DNA from: Sesamum alatum
Lineage: Eukaryota; Streptophyta; Magnoliopsida; Lamiales; Pedaliaceae
DNA: 64,000 nt
Assembly: GCA_034509735.1 (NCBI GenBank)
Contig: JACGWO010000001.1
Span: 17,128,854 to 17,192,853 of the forward strand
Direction: 5' to 3'
Shown here: piece after piece, positions 11,848 to 23,153 of the stretch
Layout: every line of letters starts with the position of its first letter
How positions within the stretch are numbered: the first letter of the stretch is position 1
Made by a program: the position numbers and the translations under genes
Notes under the pieces: generated by a model
What the model saw: the letters and a program-made list of their open reading frames with translations, nothing else
Databases searched by the model: none
Told to the model about the DNA's origin: nothing

Positions 11848-12893
11848 CTTAGTTATTTATTTTATATACCTCCTGGACAAGGGCGAATCGCACAAACCTT
11901 AAAACATCCTCTTATTTGTATTGTAGGTGAAATTTGTGTTATTTAAACGGAAAATTCCTACCCAAATTCAATCAATCACTACCCTATATTTGTAATATGA
12001 ATGATCGTTTCCTTTAGAACACAGGCTAATTGCACGTTAAATATATTAGATTGTCATATAATTAATTTAAATTTAATCATAATCATGGTCGTGGGGTTGA
12101 GTTCTTTCAGCATGTCGAGGTTCAAAAATAACTTTCAAGCACAAGGTTAGAGTAGTTGAAGTCGTCCCAACAGGAATAATTCGATGCCCAAATCAACTAA
12201 TGATTTACTAAGAGGCTTAACAGCATAATAAGAGGTCAAAGGTTTCTAAATTGCAGACCTTTTGATGCGAGCTAAAAATGCTCGTTCTTAGATGTAGTTG
12301 TGGGCTTGGGTGGAATAAATCTTGATTTATGCAAATAAGGGAAGGAGACTTGAAAAAAAATACATTAGTACTCTGACGTTCATCAACAAACAATTTTGAA
12401 AAGTGTAAATGAAAGTGTGCGATTGAATTGAAAGAATTCGAGAAGCCGTTGGATCACAAGACAAATGCGTATTAAGAGTTCAAGAATGTGCTACCCATTT
12501 TAAGATTAAAAACATGTATTTATAAAAGACGAGCCATAGGAGTCCTTATGGCATAAAGAGTTCGGATTCCTGAAAACTCTCGGGAGGCGGGGTGAAAGGG
12601 GGTCTCATGTCCTTAGATATCCGATTCCCCAAAAATAGGGGGTGGGTGGCGCTCCCGAATAAGGATGAACAACTTCAGACTCGAAGTCTTCTTGGAATCT
12701 ATGTATCCATCCACGTGAGATGTTGACTGGGACGCCCCCACTTACTGGACTATTGCCGTAGCTTTGTAGGGTCTTCATTGGGCCGAATTGGAAGTTAACA
12801 AGTTGAGTCTCTCTTAGACCTACTAGAGAAGGTGTGGGCCTAGCTCCTTGGGCCGCCGCAATCCTCCTTCGACTAGGCTTGCTTTTTTTATTC
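11848..12893. other. Intergenic, no gene recognised
   Basis: The first part is AT-rich. From about 12540 it becomes GC-richer and looks like eroded transposon sequence. The open frame read on the minus strand across 12605-12997 crosses into an LTR and matches no family I know. Confidence 0.4.
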
Positions 12894-13671
12894 TGCCCCT
12901 TAAAAATACCCATCTTATAAGCCCAAGAGCAAGGAGTGGACTCTCGAGCAGAGTATCCCAACAGGCTAGGCTCACCTGGCCTAAAACTGTAAGACATTCA
13001 CCTATTTGGACCACTTTGTAATCACTGACCTGGCAGGCCCAAGAAAAAGTCTTGTACAGCAAGCCTAGTCATATACATAAGGGATTCCACGACGTACAGG
13101 TGGATGATACATGGGGACACGTCATATTAAAAGATCTCATCCAAATTTCTAAAGGGCTGGCTGAAATTCGGATTTTTCTCAGCATGTAACCACTTTCTGG
13201 AAAAGGTGGGAGACCTGGCAAGTTTCAGTCAAACAGTCTTATCTCCTTCAATTCTTATCCAAATCTCTCATGGTTTATTGAAGAAGCTAGCTAACTCTTC
13301 AGGCTTTCCAATGGCATATGGCTATCGACAAAAACTCCCCCAAAATCGGACGTGCGAGCCCTTATAAAATGACTAATTGTGCAGCCATTTTTCAAGTAAC
13401 TCATACACTACCTCACTACTTGACTAGCACTCAAATTGTCTCTATTTTTCAGCGATTTTTAGCTCACTCTCACATGATTTATCACTACACAACATCATTT
13501 TTATCATTATTATCACTTGTTTCAAGTTTTTCCATTTATTTCATTTAGTAGAACATTACTGACATAAGCATCGGAGTGCTAACCCCTCATTGCAGGTTAC
13601 CCCCCCTCCCAATCTTGGAATTTTCGTGAAGGTCCCTCGACATATGTGGTGTTGCTGAATTTTGGTACGCA
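12894..13671 (+). repeat. 5' LTR of the gag-only Gypsy element
   Basis: It begins TGCCCCTTAAAAATACCC and ends GGTACGCA. It aligns along its length with 18671-19446, sharing for example CATCTTATAAGCC and TTTTCGTGAAGGTCCC. A TATA-like TTATAAAA lies near 13364. The boundaries are set by where the similarity ends and may be off by a few bases. Confidence 0.8.
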
Positions 13672-13714
13672 TAAGTTGCTCCGTCTGTGGAACACTTGAG
13701 CTTTGAAGTGAGAA

Positions 13715-14074
13715 ATGGCTGACTCAAGCAATGGAGGCGACAATGGATCTTTCGAGAGAAACACCTCTCTCCCTGCTGCAGTTGGATCAACCATTCCATC
13801 TCCGAAAAATCAGATCTTGGGGGTTCTTAAGGCCCCGACTCCAGCTAGTTATGGCCTTGCTCTAGCTTGTTGTAGCCCGGCTCCGACTGGTAGTCGCCCG
13901 GCTCCAACTGGAGACCGTCAAGATCTAATGGTGGCAGCCCAGCTCCAGCCAGTGACCTCCCCGCTCCAGCAGGTGACCTCCGCTCTAACTAGAGGTAGCC
14001 CAGCCCCAACTGCCAATCCGACAGTTGGCCCTATTATCATGGACCCGCTCTTCTGTGAGCAGCTCCGACAGTTC
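13715..14074 (+). pseudogene. Gag, N-terminal part (interrupted)
   Basis: The frame opens with MADSSNGGDNG shortly after the 5' LTR and runs through a Pro/Ala-rich stretch with repeated SPAPTG-like units to DPLFCEQLRQF. There the solo LTR enters. Joined across the insertion, the frame continues from 16210 for about 28 codons before a stop. It has no catalytic motif. The position and the later gag core identify it as the gag N-terminus. Confidence 0.65.
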
Positions 14075-16204
14075 TGAAAGATTTGGATCGACTCGGGAGA
14101 CACGCGGCGGAAGCGTGAAAAAGATGAAAAAAAAAGTGTAAAAACAGAATTTAAAGCGATTAAATCCGGATTAAAGGGTGTTCCATTGATTCCTCCCGAG
14201 CGTTTGGTATATCTCATGAATAATAAAAACAATAACAAATTCATGGAAGCCATAGAGCTCGAAGTGGTGTACGAAAGAACGCAAAGAGAAACATTACCCT
14301 CGTTGAATTCTTCGTTCGGCTACATGTGTTGTTGCGGACTCACGCCTCCAAGACCTCAACGTAGAGATTCTCCAAAGTTGTCCATGCAATTCACTGGATT
14401 GCCACGTCTCTCGTGCTAGCAAGAAAACGCAGGGGGTAAAGACATCAACACGACGCTATGAATTAAAATGGTCGATGTCCCGTTGTTCTTCTTTGATTTA
14501 ATCAAGAAGAACAAGGAGTTTGTTGGAGAGAAAGAGAGTACAATGGACGAGAGAGATGGAAAAGAGGGGAGACTACCAGCATGGAATCTTGTGTAGAGGT
14601 TAGTATGTGTATGTGTGTGTTAGTAGGTGTTTATAAGTAACTATGTTACTTAACTTACATGAACTCCTCCAAAAGAGGCACACGATGCACATACTCTAGA
14701 GAGTTGACCTAGTCCAAACTACTCTAGGACTAATCTCGGTCATCCATCTCAATTCTCCAAGATCAAATCTCGTCCGTTCATCTTTCTTGGGCCTTATGGA
14801 CCGAACCTATTTAAATCTAATTTAAATAGTCCAAAGTTCAGTGGACTCTATATTAAATCCAATTTAATATTTAAGCCCAACATAAAATTCATCATTTTAA
14901 TCCAATTAAAAGGGAAGCCAAATCTCATTAATTCATAAATCCGATTTATGAATCAAGCCTAATGAATTAATCTAATTTATTTAAAGGCTTAAAATCCAAA
15001 ACTAGTTAATCCAGTTAATTAATCTTTGGGAAAATCCAACCCATGGAGTTTTATATAAATGATCCAATCATTTATTCTCTCAATGAAATTAATTTAATCC
15101 AATTAAATTAATCTCTACATTTCGAAATTAATTCTAAATTAATTCCTTCATGTTCCAGTGAATCGAGTGTGACTCTTTAGGTTCACCCTCAGTTAGACTT
15201 GGGCATGTGTTCCTCAACACAATTGCTTCTGATTATCCGATAACCGGAATCGCCCGTTACCATGGGTAGCTGTCTAGCAATGGTCCATGGCATTAGAGAC
15301 TAGGTGAATATGCAGTGCGAACATTTAGCTCTCCGAATGCTCATATAGGTACGGTCCTACTGTCGACCGTCTCCCTCGCTTAGTCTAGGGCATGGACTTG
15401 GGCGTCGGTTCCCATCCTTGACTAGGCATCTATGCTTCAAACTCGAGATAGGGTTAACTCAATGATCGACGTAGAAAATCTTTTCCCACTCAGTCAAATG
15501 CTATGGCTATAGACTCTGAGAGTTTAAACCATCTCATAGCGCATAGGAGATCTCATTGTCACAACCTTGACAGGGGATGGATTTTATCTTGGAATCCACC
15601 GTCCTCACTACATACTCTGGTTACACTGGATAAGGCTTATGATGACCATACCTCACGATTCAGCCACCGCTTGCTAGATCCTAGATACAACCTTCATATG
15701 TAAGTGATTGTCGTGATTCCTCAAGTCTGAGGACTAATCCCGTACTATCAGAACCAGGAATACCAGTTATATTGACCAAGCTCGTGTGGCTTTCATATGA
15801 TGATTCTCGCGAGTCATCTCAGTAAGCCGACAGCCTGCCAGCCAACCCAATAAGATCGCATGGACGGCCTACGTCTCCTGTCGATGAAACTAGGCTGCGG
15901 TCCTTAGTGAAAGTCTCTCTCGGACCCTCGATACTCAATCTCGAGGTCCTCGACTTGGAGTGTTCAGACCGATCCACAGAAGTTGATTCCATGACTGCCA
16001 ACCTATGTGCAATCCAACTTTTTGGATTCACACGTTTGGTCTGTGGGCGTTTGTTGTGACATTGAAATCCCGTTCAATGCTAGCAGTAAGCACGACAAAC
16101 TCATTGTTTCCATCGATGAATCCTTACTATATTCATCAGTATAATATTACTTATAAACAAAGATTGGGAACAACCAACCTCATTGACTTTTTGGTCACCT
16201 ATCA
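14075..16204. mobile_element. Solo Copia-type LTR with AGTTC target duplication
   Basis: This 2130-base unit starts TGAAAGATTTGG and ends CTATCA. It is bracketed by AGTTC at 14070-14074 and 16205-16209, a perfect 5-bp duplication. It shares its start and blocks such as GTTCACCCTCAG, TACCATGGGT and CATCCTTGACTAGGCATC with the Copia LTRs at 37273-39520 and 46068-48297, but is clearly diverged. There is no interior and no second LTR, so it most likely arose by recombination between two LTRs. Confidence 0.88.
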
Positions 16205-16209
16205 AGTTC

Positions 16210-17003
16210 ATTGTGGAGACTATCCAATCAATACTCCGAGGCTCGCCAACCTGCAGAGCTCTCAACAGGAAAATGGAACTGACCCATTAATTCCCACTGC
16301 TATGCAGCAGGATGAACTTGTACCTGCTGACCTCGCCAGCTATGAGGCAGCACCCCAAGAGCCTCTCATTACTGGCACTCTTTAGGAAGGAAATGATGGA
16401 GCTCCACCAAGAGGTAAGAAATGAAGCCTTGCGCAGGATGTGGCATTCCCTTCAGTGCTGATATCATGGAACAAGAGCTCCCTGCTCACTTCAAGGTGCC
16501 TCCGCACTTGTCTGTCTACAATGGTACTACTGACCCTACTGAGCACATGCGTAAGTTCAAAAATGCAGCCCTACTGCACAGGTATACTGATGGTATTAAG
16601 TGTCGTATTTTTCTTACTACACTAACCGAATCTGCTCACCAATAGTTTGACTAGCTTCCAGCTGGATCAGTAAGATCTTTTGCAGAATTTAGCTCCTTTT
16701 TCCTGTACCAGTTTGCTAGCAATAATAAGTACCAAAAATCGACTATCAACCTTTTCGGAGTCAAGCGTGAGGAAAAGGAGACATTAAGGGCACATGTCCA
16801 ACACTTTAACAATGCAATCCCATAAGTCCCAGATGTTGGTTAGCGCTTTCACCCGAGGCCTCAGAGTAGGACCCCTCTTTGAATCCTTAGAGAAGAAACT
16901 TGCAGCTAATTTTCAGGAAGTACTAGCTCGAGCAAAGAAGTACATGAACTTGGAGGATGCCTGGCTGGTGAAAAGGAGTAATCGTGGTGAGCTAAAAGGC
17001 TGA
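16210..17003 (+). pseudogene. Gag core of the gag-only Gypsy element (degraded)
   Basis: Around 16455-16645 the frame reads ELPAHFKVPPHLSVYNG, then TDPTEHMRKFKNAALLHRY, then a Cys/Phe-rich block: the classic plant Gypsy retrotransposon gag core. It continues past stops and shifts with FAEFSSFFLYQFASN and KREEKETLRAHVQ, and at 16794-17003 with FTRGLRVGP and LARAKKYMNLEDA. Gag forms the cytoplasmic virus-like particle. At least two stops (near 16383 and 16643) and further shifts mean the protein is no longer made whole. Confidence 0.8.
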
Positions 17004-17179
17004 TGGCAGGAAACTTTCCCGGCAGGGGAACACATATAATCTCAGGAAGTTTTATTCCTAAAAATCCCACTCTTGACTCATAACTTTACTACTTGCCTAA
17101 TCAGCATTATACTACCTGAATAAAGAGTGGTTCCCGCTTCTTTGTTATACTCTGCTTTATCAACAGGTTAATCACCTTG

Positions 17180-17465
17180 ATGGCTCCTAGCCCACATAAG
17201 TCGTCTTTTTGGCACACGCAATCAATAGACCGCCCTTGTTGGTGCACGCATCTTAGAGGCCGCCCTTGCTGGTGCACACATATCATAAGCCGCCCTATTG
17301 GTGCATTATTATTGGCTTCAAGCCCAGATAAGCCGCCCTGCTGGCGCACTCCTACTAGATTCCAGCCCTGATAAGTCGTCCTACTCCTACTGGCTTCCAG
17401 CCTTGATAAGTCGCCCTGCTGGAGAACTCTTGCTAGCTTCAAAACCCTAATAAGCTGCTCCTAAA
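17180..17465. repeat. Minisatellite cluster A (about 35-45 base units)
   Basis: About seven degenerate units share the core ATAAG(C/T)CGCCCT followed by CTGG(T/C)GCAC. Unit length varies. It lies between gag and the 3' LTR of the gag-only element, and the same core returns in cluster B about 0.65 kb further on. Confidence 0.75.
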
Positions 17466-18094
17466 AGAGCATCCTTGCACACTTTACAGGCTAAAAGCCT
17501 TAATAAATTGCCTTCAACAGGCATACTTATCTAGCTATGATAGCTCATACATAATGGTATGCATATGCTTACTTACTGCTTGGATTGTCCTTATACTTGC
17601 TATTCTAGCACTGGCTCACTTCCTACTGCAACAGGTTATGCTTTGCTCCCGTTAGAATAAAGCTATCCCACTTTCAACAAGAGGTAGCAAAGCTGGACCA
17701 ATGCGAGGATAGCTTGCCTTGCTGATAACATGAGGATACTGACCAACCTGCTCAATCAGCAGAGTAATGCATCCTAGGCTAAGTTCATGCATAAAAGAAC
17801 CTTGAACGGCCTGGTGAAACCTGCAATCCTATTCCAGTAGGTGTATCCTTACTTGAACTAAGAACCTCCTAACAGGTTATATCCCTTAAACACACATTCA
17901 GGTGCTTTTGCTAAAGCCTGTCTATACCAGATCTCTATTCTTTTATCAAGCATGCAATATTGAAACTTGCTTAGTATTTACACTAACCAGGAATACATTA
18001 CAACTTTAGTACTCTTGTAAAATATCTTAAATAAATAAAAGCAAGTCTTGCATACCTTCGTGTGTTATTCGCAGACTCAGTTTTCAGCTCCTGG
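17466..18094. other. Non-coding interior of the gag-only element
   Basis: This sequence lies between the two minisatellite clusters. I find no pol motif and no long frame on either strand. Confidence 0.6.
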
Positions 18095-18325
18095 CTGACT
18101 TCAATAAGCCACCCCCAACTAGCATGCGCACTTACGTAAGCTGCTACTAGTCGGCGCACACTTTTACTAAGTCACCGTAACTGGCGCACGCTTCTACATA
18201 AGTCGCCTCTAGTTGGCACACCCTTTTACATAAGTCGCCCCTAGCTGGCGCACGCTCCTAATAAGTCGCCCTTGGCTGGTACACACAGTTACATAAGCCA
18301 CCACTGGCTAGTGCATGCATCCAAC
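18095..18325. repeat. Minisatellite cluster B (same core as cluster A)
   Basis: Six to seven units of about 33-38 bases share CATAAGTCGCC then (T/C)TAG(C/T)TGGC(G/A)CAC. It is a second array of the family seen at 17180-17465, placed about 0.3 kb before the polypurine tract. Confidence 0.75.
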
Positions 18326-18646
18326 TCAGCCCCCACCATCTGACACACTCACTCCAGTTTTCAGCTACCTTCTATTGGCATATATTTCAACATAATGCTT
18401 CTAAAGCCTGCTTAGGCTAACTTACTACTTGAGTTCTGTCCTTACTCCTTTACTGCAAGATATATTCTCTCATACTAAATCACATCTTCCCCACTAATAA
18501 CAGGACCTGCTGGTGCACAGTAGGATCAGAGCGGCACAACAGGACCTTCTCTACTGATAAGCCCAGGTACAAAATTTTTGTTCTAAACTTTGACAGGGTT
18601 TATTTTAGTCCTACTCCACCAGCCTGACAACAAGTCTCGCAATAAT

Positions 18647-18664
18647 GGGGGGGGGGGGGGGGAG
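18647..18664 (+). other. Polypurine tract with 16 consecutive G
   Basis: A run of 16 G followed by AG lies immediately before the 3' LTR. Its position and purine content fit the plus-strand primer of a plus-oriented LTR element. The long pure G run is unusual, and its exact length should be treated with care because of sequencing slippage. Confidence 0.75.
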
Positions 18665-18670
18665 TCATGA

Positions 18671-19446
18671 TGCCCCCTAAAAAATATCCATCTTATAAGC
18701 CAAACAGCAAGGAGTGGATTCTCGAGTAGAGTAGCCCAATAGGCCAAGCTCACCTGGCCCAAAACAGTAAGACATTCACCTATTGGACCACTTTGCAGTC
18801 ACAACATGACAAGCCCAAGAAAAAGCCTCGTACAGAAAGCCTAGTCATCATACAACAAGGATTCCACGATGTATAGGTGGCTGACATGTGGGGACACGTC
18901 ATATTAAAGGATCTCATCCAAATTGCTGAAGGGCTGGCTGAGATTCGAATTTTTCTCAGCAGGTAACAACTTTCCGGAAAAGGTGGCAGACCTAGCAAGA
19001 TTCCATCAAATGGTCCTATCTCCTTCAATTATTATCCAAATCTCTCGTGGTTTGTTGGAGAAGTTAGCTGACTCTTCAGGATTTCGAACGACATGCAGAT
19101 CTTGACAAACCTCCCCCTAAAATCGGATGCACGAGCCCCCATAAAAAGACTAATTGTGCAATTATTTTTCAAGTAACTCATACTCTACTTCACTACTTCA
19201 CTAGCACTCAAATTCTCTCTACTTTTTAGCGATTTTCCACTCACTCTCACACGATTTATCACTACGCAACATCATTATACTATTATTCTCACTTATTTCA
19301 AGTTTTTTTGTTTATTTTATTTAGTAGAACATTACTAACTTAAGCATCTGAGTGCTAACCCCTAATTGCAGGTTAGCCCTCCCTCAATATTGGGATTTTC
19401 GTGAAGGTCCCCCAACTTCTGTGGTGCTGTTAAATTCCGATATGCA
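18671..19446 (+). repeat. 3' LTR of the gag-only Gypsy element
   Basis: It aligns with 12894-13671 from TGCCCCCTAAAAAATATCC to GATATGCA. The TATA-like site of the 5' copy reads CCATAAAAAG here. The two copies differ at many positions, so the insertion is not recent. Confidence 0.8.
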
Positions 19447-20064
19447 TTAATGTGGAATGTACAGATGACTGCCTGGAAGGTCTTGAGGGTAGGTTTACAT
19501 TGTAAGCTGAGGGGTATCCACCACCAGGACTTTTATCGAGCACGTTCTTCGCAGCGATTCGTGACCTAAGGAGAGGGGGAGGGTAATTGAACCCCGGGGA
19601 TGCACCTTTCTCCGGCAAATCCATATAACGAGGTGGCAATCTTTTCTAGGGGGACTTTCCTCAGCTACATTTGATCTTAAGCTTCCTCAAATAAAATATT
19701 CACCGAATTGCCCAAGCCTATAAATACCCGACTGACTTCATCGTTTGCTATTGTGGGGGTAATTACCAGGGCGTCGCTATTGGAGAAGTTCATGGTGGGT
19801 CCTTCTCTAGGTGTGAATTGAATGATGTGGGTACTGACGGGAGTATCTACCTCCAGTATCTCCTTGGCGGAGTGCCTCGCCGCTTTGCTTACTAATGCCC
19901 TCCGAGCCTTATGGGAGTCTCTTCCCGTAGGTCCCCCAGATATCAGGCGAGTGACCCCCTTCTTAGGGGGGTTGTTTTTCTCCGATCCCCTCGAGGGAGC
20001 TCGCTTACAACCCTCCTGTTTGGGGGGATCAAAACCCATCTCACAAGGAGCTTTCCCTTTCTGA
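19447..20064 (-). pseudogene. Gypsy gag-protease fragment
   Basis: The minus-strand frame (20039-19677) reads KKGVTRLISGGPTGRDS, then SNSDALVITPTIANDE, then VFIGLGNSVNILFEEA: the stretch before and across the aspartic protease of plant Gypsy elements. After a shift it continues KIATSLYGFAGE and SAYNVNLPSRPS to the edge of the 3' LTR. The protease DSG triad reads GLG, so the catalytic Asp is lost. It stops exactly at the LTR boundary, and I cannot find its continuation on the other side of the gag-only element. Confidence 0.75.
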
Positions 20065-20470
20065 GCTTTCTTCTAACGCCGCCCAGACCAGAAGCTAAGC
20101 GATGCCGTCACCGTTGCCCAAAGCTGTTCTGGGCGACGCCATCGCCCAAATTCGGGCCGATTGCGACGCCGTTGCCCTTCTCGGTGGAGGCAACGACGTT
20201 TTTTTAAAAAAAAATAAAATGTTTAGTTCAGGTTTAATTAAAATAATTAAAATAAAATTAACAAAATTAAGTTTTAACCAGTTTTAAGATTTTTAAAAAA
20301 TAGATAAGAAAATTGATTTAAATTTAAAATCATACCAAAAAAGTATTAAAATTTTCATTGAAAGTACATATAATAGTAATTTAAATTTAAATATTATTCA
20401 CATTAAATAATATAATTTATTAAAATATTTTAATTAAATAATAATTTAAATTAGTTTATTAATATTTATT
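20065..20470. other. Short GC-rich block followed by AT-rich spacer
   Basis: About 20085-20195 is GC-rich with repeated GACGCC.T.GCCC motifs. From 20200 to 20470 the sequence is strongly AT-rich. No gene is seen. Confidence 0.5.
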
Positions 20471-21255
20471 TGATGTGCATAAAAATAGCTGGCCTAAAGA
20501 GGCTCAATTGTCCAAAAGAAAAAAAGTAGATAGCATGAGTCCAAAGTAATGCAAGACTCAAAGTACCCCTAAAGGAGCCCAATTTGCGCCCCTAGGCCCA
20601 GGGAAGGACCGTCCCAAGCACAAAGCCCAAAACAATGGCCCAAGGAAGACCCCAATCCAACCCGCAGGAAGGATCAAGCCTGGCTCCCGAAAGGGAGACC
20701 AGGTAGAGCCCAAGTAAGGCATAGGAGGCCTAACCAGACCTCCTAGAAAGAAGGCCCATGGAAGGAAAGCCCACAGAAGGGAACCTGACTTGGCCACGAA
20801 GGAAGGATAAGGTTATCCAACCATATCCTTATTCAAACAAGGATCTCACAACTACCTCTTGGATTTTAGGAGGTCATGACCCGCAGGACTCTGGAGGGAC
20901 GTCTGCTGACCTTTCGAGTGTCCAACCAATCAAGAGGTCCTCCTCTTCAAGGAACTCCCTCTATAAATACCAGACCCCCGGCTGGTATGAGGGCAGGAAT
21001 TTGCTACCCTCTCAAGCTCAATAACGCTTTTTCACACTCTAAGCTCTCGAATCTCTCTCTAAACTATACTTAGCACACTTGATGCTCATTGCTTTCATAT
21101 TATTCTTGTTTTCATATTACGTTCAAGTTATTTTCATTTGAACTGTTTATTGACTTGAGCGTCGGAGTGCTAATATTTTTTTTTGCAGGTCTCCTTTTCC
21201 GATTCGCAGAAACTCAAGCCCACTCCATTCAAGTTGACGAAGACAATTTTGATTG
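20471..21255 (+). mobile_element. Probable solo LTR of a Gypsy element
   Basis: This GC-richer island in AT-rich DNA looks like a Gypsy LTR. It begins TGATGTGCATAAAAA and has a TATA box (CTATAAATACC) near 20960. Further on it has GACTTGAGCGTCGGAGTGCTAA and GCAGG, a U5-like arrangement also seen in the gag-only element's LTRs (GAGTGCTAACCCC, GCAGGTTA). I see no interior, and the ends and target duplication are not resolved. Confidence 0.6.
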
Positions 21256-21825
21256 AGCTCTTTTTTGCTCATATCATTATTATTATTGATTAAAATTTTT
21301 ATTGATTAGATTTATATTTGAAAAATGAACTTTACTATATTATTTTATATTGTGATTTTAATTTAAGTTATAAATTTATAAAAAAAAATGATATTCTTTT
21401 TTTGGTATTTTGATATTTAAATAAATTTAGTTACGAACAAAAAATTATATTTTTTGAAGTGGTGAATATGCAAAAGAAAAACCACTAAAAATAAAGTTAA
21501 AACAAGTAGTGTTGACCATGGTAATATTAAACACGATGTAGGGGCATTTAGTCTAAAATACACAAAAATAAGATCCAAAACATTAGAAAAATCCCACCAA
21601 GCGCACCACTCGTGCGTTCATTACACTTTCCGTCAATTGCTAATGGAATGAGGGGTTTTTTACTGAGTTTTTCAAAATAAAAGGGATTTTTTTTACCTAT
21701 TTTCTTAACGCAAGGGGTTTTTTAGCCATTACAATAAAAACACAGTGGATAAAATGGAGTTTAACCAAATTTGATATAGAGCTTGACTAGATAAGTAGAT
21801 TCAAGCCGTTACTACAACTTTTCAC

Positions 21826-21862
<37 letters not shown>

Positions 21863-22174
21863 GATTGAGGCCTGATCTTCCATTGACAAGTTCATTTCGA
21901 TAGCTAACGAAAGTCTTGACACGAACATCGTTGTTGATGATGCAGGTGTTAGTGCTGTTGACGATGACGAAGAGTGTGACTAAACGCTATACGATGAAGA
22001 GTGAAATTAACCCACTCTCCTATCTTTGTTGTTAAGGATTATATATAACGTCTCATGTTCATACTCATCAGTCTATATGCATATTTGTAGGTTTATGTTC
22101 ATACTTTCAACATCGTCGTCTTAGACTGGGAAGAAAGATACTTAGTTTTTGGGACCTATATTTCATAGGGAAAC
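21256..22174. other. AT-rich spacer with CT/TA microsatellite
   Basis: No gene is recognised. A CT run at 21826-21842 passes directly into a TA run at 21843-21861. Confidence 0.6.
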
Positions 22175-22452
22175 TTACAATTTTCGTCATGTAACTTAAG
22201 GAGGGTGGCAATTTTGGTCCTGTGCGAATAGATTTTCACAATTTAGTCCTGTAACTTTAAAAATTTGACAATTTTGATCCTTTTTTGCCGGAAAAAACGC
22301 ATGTGCCAAACACATGATCTTGACAATTGGGGCTTTCCGGCCAAATGGGAGAAAAATTGCCAAATTTTCAAAGTTACAAGACTAAATTGCTAAAATCAAT
22401 TCGTACAGGATCAAAGTTGTCACCCTCTTAAGTATACGAAAATTGCAATTTT
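22175..22452. mobile_element. Foldback (MITE-like) element, copy A
   Basis: The two halves are imperfect inverted repeats of about 120-125 bases. The left arm has GTAACTTAAGGAGGGTGGCA, TTTGGTCCTGT and TTTAGTCCTGTAACTTT. The right arm returns these as the reverse complement around a short GCCGG...CCGGCC centre. It is non-coding, and the same structure recurs at 23154-23438 and 63517-63794. Confidence 0.7.
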
Positions 22453-22479
22453 TTTTCTAAAAATACTCGTACTGTTTGC

Positions 22480-23140
22480 TGAAAATTCCATTTTTAACTC
22501 CATATAAAGAAAATAAATTAATAATGTCTACAATTGAAAAATTAGAGTCTTAAAATATTTCTCAAGCTTCCTAAATAAACATGCCCCCAACATGATATTT
22601 GACGAAGGTTGTGTTGAAGAAATAAACTATAAAAGTATTGTTTGTACTATAAATTCACCGATTTTTACTCTTCATAGAGGATATAAATGAATAAAATCCA
22701 TACTTAAAAAAAATTAGAGCCATAAAATTTAATTTTCAAGCATTGTAGATCAACATACCCCCAGCATGGGGTGTGTTAAGGGAAGTGCTGAACAAATATA
22801 CTATAAAAACTCATATTTTCTGCTGATTTTTTTAACTCATAAAGAAAATAAATTAATAACGCCTTTTAATTGAAAAATTATAACCTTAAAAAATATTTTT
22901 CAAGCTTTAAAAATTAACATGCCCCCAACAAGTGATTTGGTAATGGTAGTGCTCAACAAGTAGACTATAAAAATATTATTTTTTACTAAATTAAAAATCA
23001 CCTATTTTTTACCCCACTCAGAGAAACTAAATCAATAAAGCCTATAATTCAAAAAAATTAGAATCATAAAAATATAATTTTGAAACTCCGCAGATCAATG
23101 CCCCTAGCATAGGGTGTTCAAAAGGCAATGCCGAATAAAG
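22480..23140. repeat. Tandem repeat, 4 diverged units of about 165-180 bases (block R1)
   Basis: The units are anchored by A(C/T)CCCC(C/T)A(A/G)CAT at 22581, 22755, 22919 and 23098. Each has AAGAAAATAAATTAATAA upstream and ends with CTATAAAAA or similar. Related units lie at 36352-36389, 49975-50049 and 63235-63500. No coding potential. Confidence 0.8.
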
Positions 23141-23153
23141 GGACTAAAAATAG

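Larger units (their letters stand above)
12894..19446 (+). mobile_element. Gag-only Ty3/Gypsy LTR element (TR-GAG type), with a nested solo LTR
   Basis: Two direct LTRs of about 777 bases (12894-13671 and 18671-19446) flank an interior with a gag region but no protease, reverse transcriptase, RNase H or integrase. After gag, the stretch 17004-18646 is non-coding and holds two minisatellite clusters, ending in a 16-G polypurine run. A GYTCCGTCTGTGG-like stretch just after the 5' LTR resembles the primer-binding region of plant Gypsy elements. Removing the nested solo LTR (14075-16204) leaves about 4.4 kb. The structure fits a non-autonomous element mobilised by pol proteins supplied from elsewhere. 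I could not find a convincing target duplication, and stops interrupt gag. Confidence 0.8.

Noticed and set aside
12605..12997. 130-codon minus-strand frame
   Set aside because: It crosses an LTR boundary, matches no family and is Pro/Arg-rich by composition only.
17180..18325. Regularly spaced repeats that could suggest a CRISPR array
   Set aside because: The genome is eukaryotic, the units are degenerate and of variable length, and they lie inside an LTR element.
12885..19455. Target-site duplication of the gag-only element
   Set aside because: The flanks TATTC and TTAAT do not match convincingly at any plausible LTR start, so I do not claim one.
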